Source: Hypomyces perniciosus (lineage: Eukaryota > Ascomycota > Sordariomycetes > Hypocreales > Hypocreaceae). Taken from it: a stretch of 64,000 nt of DNA. The stretch lies in the NCBI GenBank assembly GCA_008477525.1, contig SPDT01000006.1, positions 3,437,501-3,501,500 on the forward strand. Direction: 5' to 3'. Numbering within the stretch: position 1 is the first letter of the stretch; each line of letters begins with the position of its first letter. Positions 58,292 to 64,000 of this stretch are shown in pieces. Both the position numbers and the translations under genes were made by a program. The notes under the pieces are model-generated. The model was given only the letters and a program-made list of their open reading frames with translations. It ran no database searches and had not been told where the DNA came from.

Positions 58292-59202
58292 ATGGGCTCG
58301 CAACCAGATTACAGTCTGCCACCGCAGCAAGTCTCCTTTTCAGGCTTCTTGTTCGATATGGACGGAACCATTATCGATTCGACGGCGGCTGTCATCAAGC
58401 ACTGGCATTCGTGAGTTGACACACCTGATGAAAAAAACAGACCGCATCTAACATACTCATTTCGCCAGCATTGGTGAAGAAATAGGCGTGCCGCCTGATG
58501 TTATCTTAGAGACCTCTCATGGCCGACGGAGCATAGATGTGTTGAGACTCCTAGCTCCTGAAAAGGCTACCTTGGAATGTACGTCAACTTCTACCGGAAC
58601 TCATCGGACCTCAGCTTCGCCCAGCCCCCTTTTCATCGCTTGAGGGCTGTTGAACCCAGCAGGGCTCAAATGAGATAGTAGTCCCTGACTAACTAACTGA
58701 CAATGTTAACAATACAGATACCCGAGAGATGGAAGCCCGCCTCCCAGTCCTCTACGGCAACGACGCCGTCGAAGTCCCCGGCGCCCGTGCCCTCATAGAC
58801 TCTCTAATATCCCGCTCCAGCCCCTGGGCCATCGTCACCTCCGGCACCGAGCCCCTCGTCACAGGCTGGCTCAATGTCCTCTCCTTCACCAAACCAAAGC
58901 ACCTCGTCACCGCCGAGAGCGTCGAGAACGGCAAGCCAGATCCCACCTGCTACCGCATCGGCCTGGCCAAGCTCGGTCTCGAGCACGCCGCGGGTGACGT
59001 CCTGGTGCTGGAGGACAGTCCCGCGGGTATCAGGTCCGGCAAGGCCGCCGGGTGTAAAGTCCTGGGGTTGGCGACCAGCCATACCGCGGAGCAGGTTGCT
59101 GCTGCTGGGCCTGATTGGGTGGTGAGGGACTTGGAGTCGGTTAGAGTCGTTGAGCAGAAGGATGGGAAAGTGACGCTTGAGATTTCAAACGCGCTGCGCT
59201 AA
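58292..59202 (+). CDS. HAD-like phosphatase (GPP/DOG type)
   Basis: Three exons (58292-58410, 58469-58578, 58718-59202) encode 237 aa. HAD-superfamily phosphatases of this group dephosphorylate glycerol-3-phosphate (GPP) or 2-deoxyglucose-6-phosphate (DOG). Motif I is FDMDGTIIDS with the Asp nucleophile at 22 and acid/base Asp at 24. The cap follows (HSIGEEIGVPPDVI, GRRSIDVLRLLAP). Motif II is AIVTSG, motif III the Lys in ENGKPDP, and motif IV VLEDSPAGIRSGKAAGC. The order and length (about 240-250 aa) fit GPP1/DOG-type enzymes; which sugar phosphate it prefers cannot be told. Intron 2 is 139 nt, with CTAACTAAC near its 3' part. Confidence 0.92.
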
Positions 59203-62200
59203 GGTGTGGTATAGAAACAGATAGATAGGGGGTGTTAGACAAGGGGAAAGGGTTAAGATATAAAAGACCAATACATAGCTGAGAAAGCTCATACATTCCA
59301 GGTGAACAATCCCTTTGTGAGGGGAACAGCTGAGCTACCGTCTATCTCGATTTGTGTGTTCAGATCACTTGGATCGAGAGTCAAAACCTAATCTGGTGGC
59401 GATTAACGAAGTCTCACCAATGTCGTCATGTTTGCAGTCGGCGATTGAACCAATGAAACCACATTTACCTCCCTCGGCAACGTTTTTCCTGTCTTTTGGA
59501 CGCGTCTCACCCTCAGGTTCGCCAAATGTCTCTCCCTTATTTCCCTGGAGCCGAAATTAAATATCTTCCATGTCCCAAGCCCAAGACACCCTTGAGTAGT
59601 ATCGTATGTTTTTCTTTCGCTTTGTACATTCATTCACTCTCCCCTTCAGACACCAAAGTCGTGAAAAGCTTCCCTTGTCAGACATCCCTCCAATATTAAC
59701 GCGTAAACATCCCACTATTACGCGCGCCGCGGATCCGTGACACTTACGAGTACAGAAACGCCTCAACTGCTCCGTACATTTGTCAAACCCGGGAAGGGCA
59801 AGAAAAGAGGGATGTAGTAGTAGATGCCTAAATGCCCGTGAGTGCACAACAGATTGGGTGTGGTTGCACCTACGAGTACGTACTCCGTACATGCGTAGAT
59901 ACCCTTTAACGTCTGAGATCTTCCGACTCGGCGCAATCTCGCATACAACGGGACCAAAGCGATGACGACATTAGTGCCGTCTTACATACCACTCGTGTGA
60001 CTCGTACAGGATCTGGGGAAGTACAAGGTCGGGGCCCAAATCTCGGTTTGTGCAACGGAAGTGTTGGCGACCAGAGAACACGAGACTCGGCAGGATGCAG
60101 CCGGGCGTTCATTTGTGTTCTCATGGCCGGTGCTACGACCCACGTACAAGGAATAGCACGAATTAAGGTGTTGCTGATGATCCGATGACACAAATGAGCC
60201 CGGTACTGGGGGCGAAGAGAGATCATTCCTTTACCACCACCAGGGTTGCACGGCATTGGCGACTCACCTGTTGCGAGATGAGGAAGTCTTGGCAGCGTCG
60301 GGTATGCATTCTAGAATTCGAGTAACTCGCTCAACTCACTCAGGTGATGGATGCTCTTATGCAAGGTCCCGTTCGGTACTGTCTCGCCACTCCAACCTGT
60401 CACCTACCCTGTACCCCTTTGGCGACGGGATCAATTTTTTTTTTGAGTCATTCGCCAACCATCGAGGAGAGCTGCGGCAAAATGGCTGAATGGCGGTATG
60501 TCGCCGTGTCATCCATCATCCCGAGAAATATCCTGCAGTGCATGCCGTAGGATGGGAATGGCGCCATTGCAATGTAGTGCGCTTGCAGAGAGCAATATGC
60601 ATGTTCAAACAGGCGGTTGACGCGCCAGCACGGATCAGATTCTAGCTTCAAGTGTGTGCTTGCAAACCCTGTACAATTGTGCACTTAAAGACGTTGGATC
60701 AATTTTCACCAATTTTCACACCTCTCTGCCGTTGCAGGCGAATTTTCCTTCTTCAACCTCTCATGTACTTTCCCCTCCGAGGCTCTCAAAAAGAAAAAAA
60801 GGGGGGAATCGTGAATCTGAAAAAGAAGCCGTCGCAATTGTATAACAGAACCCATAGGGGGGACATATCCAGGCCGATGATGTGACCGGGCCGAGTTCGC
60901 CCCATTTTCTTTTTTGGCGTCTGACAGCGCCCTCCTGGCACCGCCAACCCGGAAGAGGTCCAGCGTCTTCAGGAAAACACGTGGCCCGAGAAATGCAAAC
61001 AATAAGTTGAGTCGAGTCGAGTTGAGTGGGTTTTGTCCGGTGGCCCCATGCGACCTTGCCATGTCGGGCGCAGCCGCCTCGACACACTCCACTGCTATTC
61101 CCACCATTCTTCGCTGTGCTAGGTAGTATTTTGCTTTTCCTTTCCGCGGCTAGACAAGAGGCAATGCCACACGACGGTTTAGGAAAGACAACTAGGGGCT
61201 GGTGGGCTGACTCGAGTGGATGAACTAGAGCAGGACCGGTCTCTTCGCCATGTGGGAGTCTAAAATATCTTGGGACAGACGGTGAGTGGGCGAGATGCGA
61301 GAAAGGGCGTCGTCGAGACAGCCATTTGCGATTGCTTCTTCCACTCGGCCTGTTCGGAGGCTTGTCCGACATGCCGCCAGCCACCACCCGGCATCATATT
61401 ACGATGCTGCCTCCATTTAACAAACTCTCTGTGCCCGGGAGGTTGAATATGCGTTGCATTGGGACAGTCCAGTCCGTGAGAGAGAGAGGGAGGGGGAAAG
61501 AGCCTGTAAAGCCCCAGAAATCGGTGGACATGTTCGAATTTCGAGTCGACGGCGTCAAACGGAATGACAGACGAGTAAAGCTGTGTCACAACACGGCTGA
61601 GAGCAACTTTGGCAGACTCATGCGGGACGACGCTGGGATTGGCTGAGAGCTCTGAGCACGCAGACAAAACCTAGACAAGGGATCGCGGTTCCACGTGGCT
61701 GCCCGGTCAAAAGGCGAAACTAATCTCTCCGTCCCTGGTTGTTGGTCGCGAAGACGGACAGCCCCCGGCTGTCGTTTCTATTGGTATGCCCACCCCCTCC
61801 CCCCTGATTGATCTGGTGGTGCTTTGGGGGGTCTAGAACGAGTCAAATGGCTGTCGCCGCGAGAATCTGCCGTTTATTCAGGCGAAATGACCCAACCAAC
61901 CAACCATGGAGTGAACATCGCTTCGACGGCAATCTCCTCTCTCCCCAAAGGCCAAACGGAGAGGTGTGAAGGAATCGGAGGATTTAGAGGGAAAAATAAA
62001 TTAGTAGAGAGGCACTACGGAGTATCTACCTGGCGAATGTAACCCTTCAACGCCCTGCCCAGTCTCTCTTTCAAGTCCCCACCCCCCCTCTTCCGTACGT
62101 GGGGTACGAGATAGTACTCGTACTCCGTACTCAGGCCACTTCTCAGGTCGGATGGAGCACTCCATCAATCATCCATCCTCTTATCCATCCAGGCGGGTGA

Positions 62201-64000
62201 CAATAAAACAGGCACAGCAAAACACCTAATGCGTTGCAACAGCCACCACTCGTTCTGATTGCTACGGATAGCTCTCGTCACCATGGATAACTCTCACAGC
62301 GATTACCTATCTATAATGCTATACTAATACAATACATACTACTCCGTACTACTCGTAGTAATGTTGCGCAGTCCCTGTTTTATTGTCACACACTTGCTAT
62401 CCCCCACGACTCAGGTGGGTGGTCTGCACGCTTCTCATGCACACATGTACGCAATTGGCACTTCGGCGTCGTACAAGCCACGTACCAAGTAGTATGGGCG
62501 TTGCAGCGTATGCTGCGGTAGATCTCTGCAGCTTCAGCTTGCAACTCTCCCCGGCTCCATGACGAATCCAGGATTACGCGCCCGCAACTCATGCATGCCC
62601 TTCGGCCAGCAGATGACGATGTATGTTTCTTCGTTGAATTTAGCCCCCCGTATCCCCAGTCGAAGGAAGCGTGGACGCCATGATACGAGTGCTACGAGTA
62701 CATCTGAAAACGCGCCAGGATACTTGCTTTCTCAAGGGAGGAACCAATCCACGAGCGGTCAGTACCATAAACCTCGAGGAAGGTGAAAAAGAAGAAGGAA
62801 AGCTCTCATCTCAAAAGTCTAGGTTCTCGAAGCTTTTTGCTCCAATATCCGAGGCCCAATGCCAGCAAAGGAAATAATCGGCGCTGACGAACCTCTGCCT
62901 GGAGCCACTTCCCGAGTCCTTGGGTTAGGGTGCCACGCCGTCGTTTTTCTGGCTCATCCCATCACGTCAAGTTCAGGGTTTGTGCGTGAATGTAGTACAT
63001 ATGAGTACTCGTACTCGTACTCAGGGAAAGTTGTCCCTTTTTGCCGCCCACGGTTCATTGATTGCTTTGGGAAATTTCGACGACAACGCAACATACCTTG
63101 GTACTACTACTACTACGAGTACTAGCCTCCAGGGGGCGGTTGGGTTGGGGCGTGCAGCAGCATCCGTAGCACAGAATCCTTACATACGCAGTATTAACTG
63201 GCCTCTGTCAAATGTGACAGCACGGAGGATATGGTACCATTATCCATACTATTTTCAAAAGCACGTTTTTTTCGAAGCCCATGCTAGGGAGCCATGGCAC
63301 AGCCAGCCTCCCGAAGCGCTCCATCGGCCCAATCCGGCAATGGCGAAGAAGCGAGATGACCGAAGCGAGATCCCGTTGCACGCGTTGATGCTAAGACATA
63401 TCGAAAGCGTATTTGCAAGTACCTACATACATACAAATTGACTTGCGCTTTGCATGCTTGGGGTCTCAGGTTTGTCTGGGTAGCGCACGGTGTTCGCATG
63501 TGTACTTCGTAAATGTGTAAGCGTATGCAGATGCGCTCCGTGTCTACTTCGTACCCCTGGAATAAAAAAACGCAGGGTTTGAGACTTTGTCTTTGATCTT
63601 CGCAACAAAGCTCCAGCTAAGCTTTGACAAGAACAGCTGGGTCCCAGGATGTTGGGTCTCGCCCTTGTCAAGTTGGTTGCCAAGAGGGAGAGAGAGGCAA
63701 TTTGAGGCTCAACGGCGCCTGGCGCCGGCTGCTAGTACTGGCATGTCCATGTACACAGCACCCCCGCGCTCAGGCCAGCAAGGAGGGTATGAAGTATGTG
63801 CTAGAGAAGGTAGCAGTACCTACACCACGGAGCCCCCGGGGCGATTTCTTTTGTCGCGGGTCGACGTAGCGATCGGGATGCGAAAAAGCTCAGTCTCCCA
63901 CTCCCTGGAAGGACACCCCCCACATTCCGACCGGCGAGAGCGATGCGTTGCTTCAAGTATGCATCACAGCGTAGCATGGCATATGCCTGTGAATAGGGAT
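59203..64000. other. 4.8-kb region with no convincing gene
   Basis: Many short frames lie on both strands, but none has family motifs or a spliceable extension that I could find. The longest (about 60761-61387, minus) is Arg/Ser/Pro-rich and unlike a folded protein. TACTCCGTA-type motifs are frequent (59880, 62015-62024, 62120-62132, 62340-62359, 63500-63555), together with GTACT/AGTAC runs near 63000-63020 and 63100-63125. It could be intergenic space or hold an unrecognised non-coding transcript. Confidence 0.5.

Noticed and set aside
60761..61387. 208-aa minus-strand frame in the gene-free end
   Set aside because: Composition is Arg/Ser/Pro-rich, with no hydrophobic core, family motif or start context; likely chance.

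Overview
The window is nuclear DNA of a filamentous ascomycete. Most genes are interrupted by short GT-AG introns, typically 50-70 nt, with CTRAY-like branch sites just upstream of the acceptor. Gene families found in or typical of filamentous fungi are present: two Zn2Cys6 regulators including a PRO1/ADV-1-type regulator, GT69, HAP3 and a DUF1445 protein. Their character fits Sordariomycetes, probably Hypocreales, but that placement is inference and no species is claimed. There are no prokaryotic operons, insertion sequences, CRISPR arrays, rRNA or recognisable tRNA genes. All gene models below were spliced by hand, and each gives a total coding length divisible by three.

Left part (1-24 kb) is gene-sparse and regulatory in flavour. 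It holds pro1 (1646-3814, +), 4 kb with no gene, and a cysteine-rich single-pass surface protein (7992-9227, +). Next come a large F-box protein ending in a CaaX prenylation box (10079-13679, -), a Zn2Cys6/Fungal_trans regulator (14998-17250, -) beside a DUF1445 protein (17734-18633, -), and two unrecognised proteins of 1004 aa (-) and 177 aa (+).

Middle part (24.7-41.4 kb): MON1 (-) and a six-exon DOP1 (+) are divergently transcribed from one 0.5-kb interval, and both act in endosome/Golgi membrane traffic. A bZIP gene (-) follows, with a possible poly-Gln 5' exon and satellite-rich DNA next to it. RRN3 (-), the RNA polymerase I initiation factor, and a GT69 glycosyltransferase (+) are divergent.

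Right part (42-59.2 kb) is a dense block of small housekeeping genes: HAP3, prefoldin subunit 2, CMC2, a TMEM14-like protein, OST2/DAD1, GRASP/GRH1, TGS1, a KEL3-type kelch protein, a 56-aa Cys-rich protein, pyroglutamyl-peptidase I and a HAD sugar/glycerol-phosphate phosphatase. They are mostly arranged as divergent and convergent pairs. The last 4.8 kb (59.2-64 kb) has no convincing gene.

The strongest unexplained signals are: a short near-palindromic motif of the form TACGRAGTA / TACTYCGTA scattered through almost every intergenic region and sometimes in 7-bp tandems; the CaaX-tailed F-box protein; a bZIP basic region lacking the invariant Asn; a TMEM14 gene whose first coding exon is only the ATG; and an in-frame, stop-free intron in the kelch gene. 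I found no clear undescribed multi-gene system.
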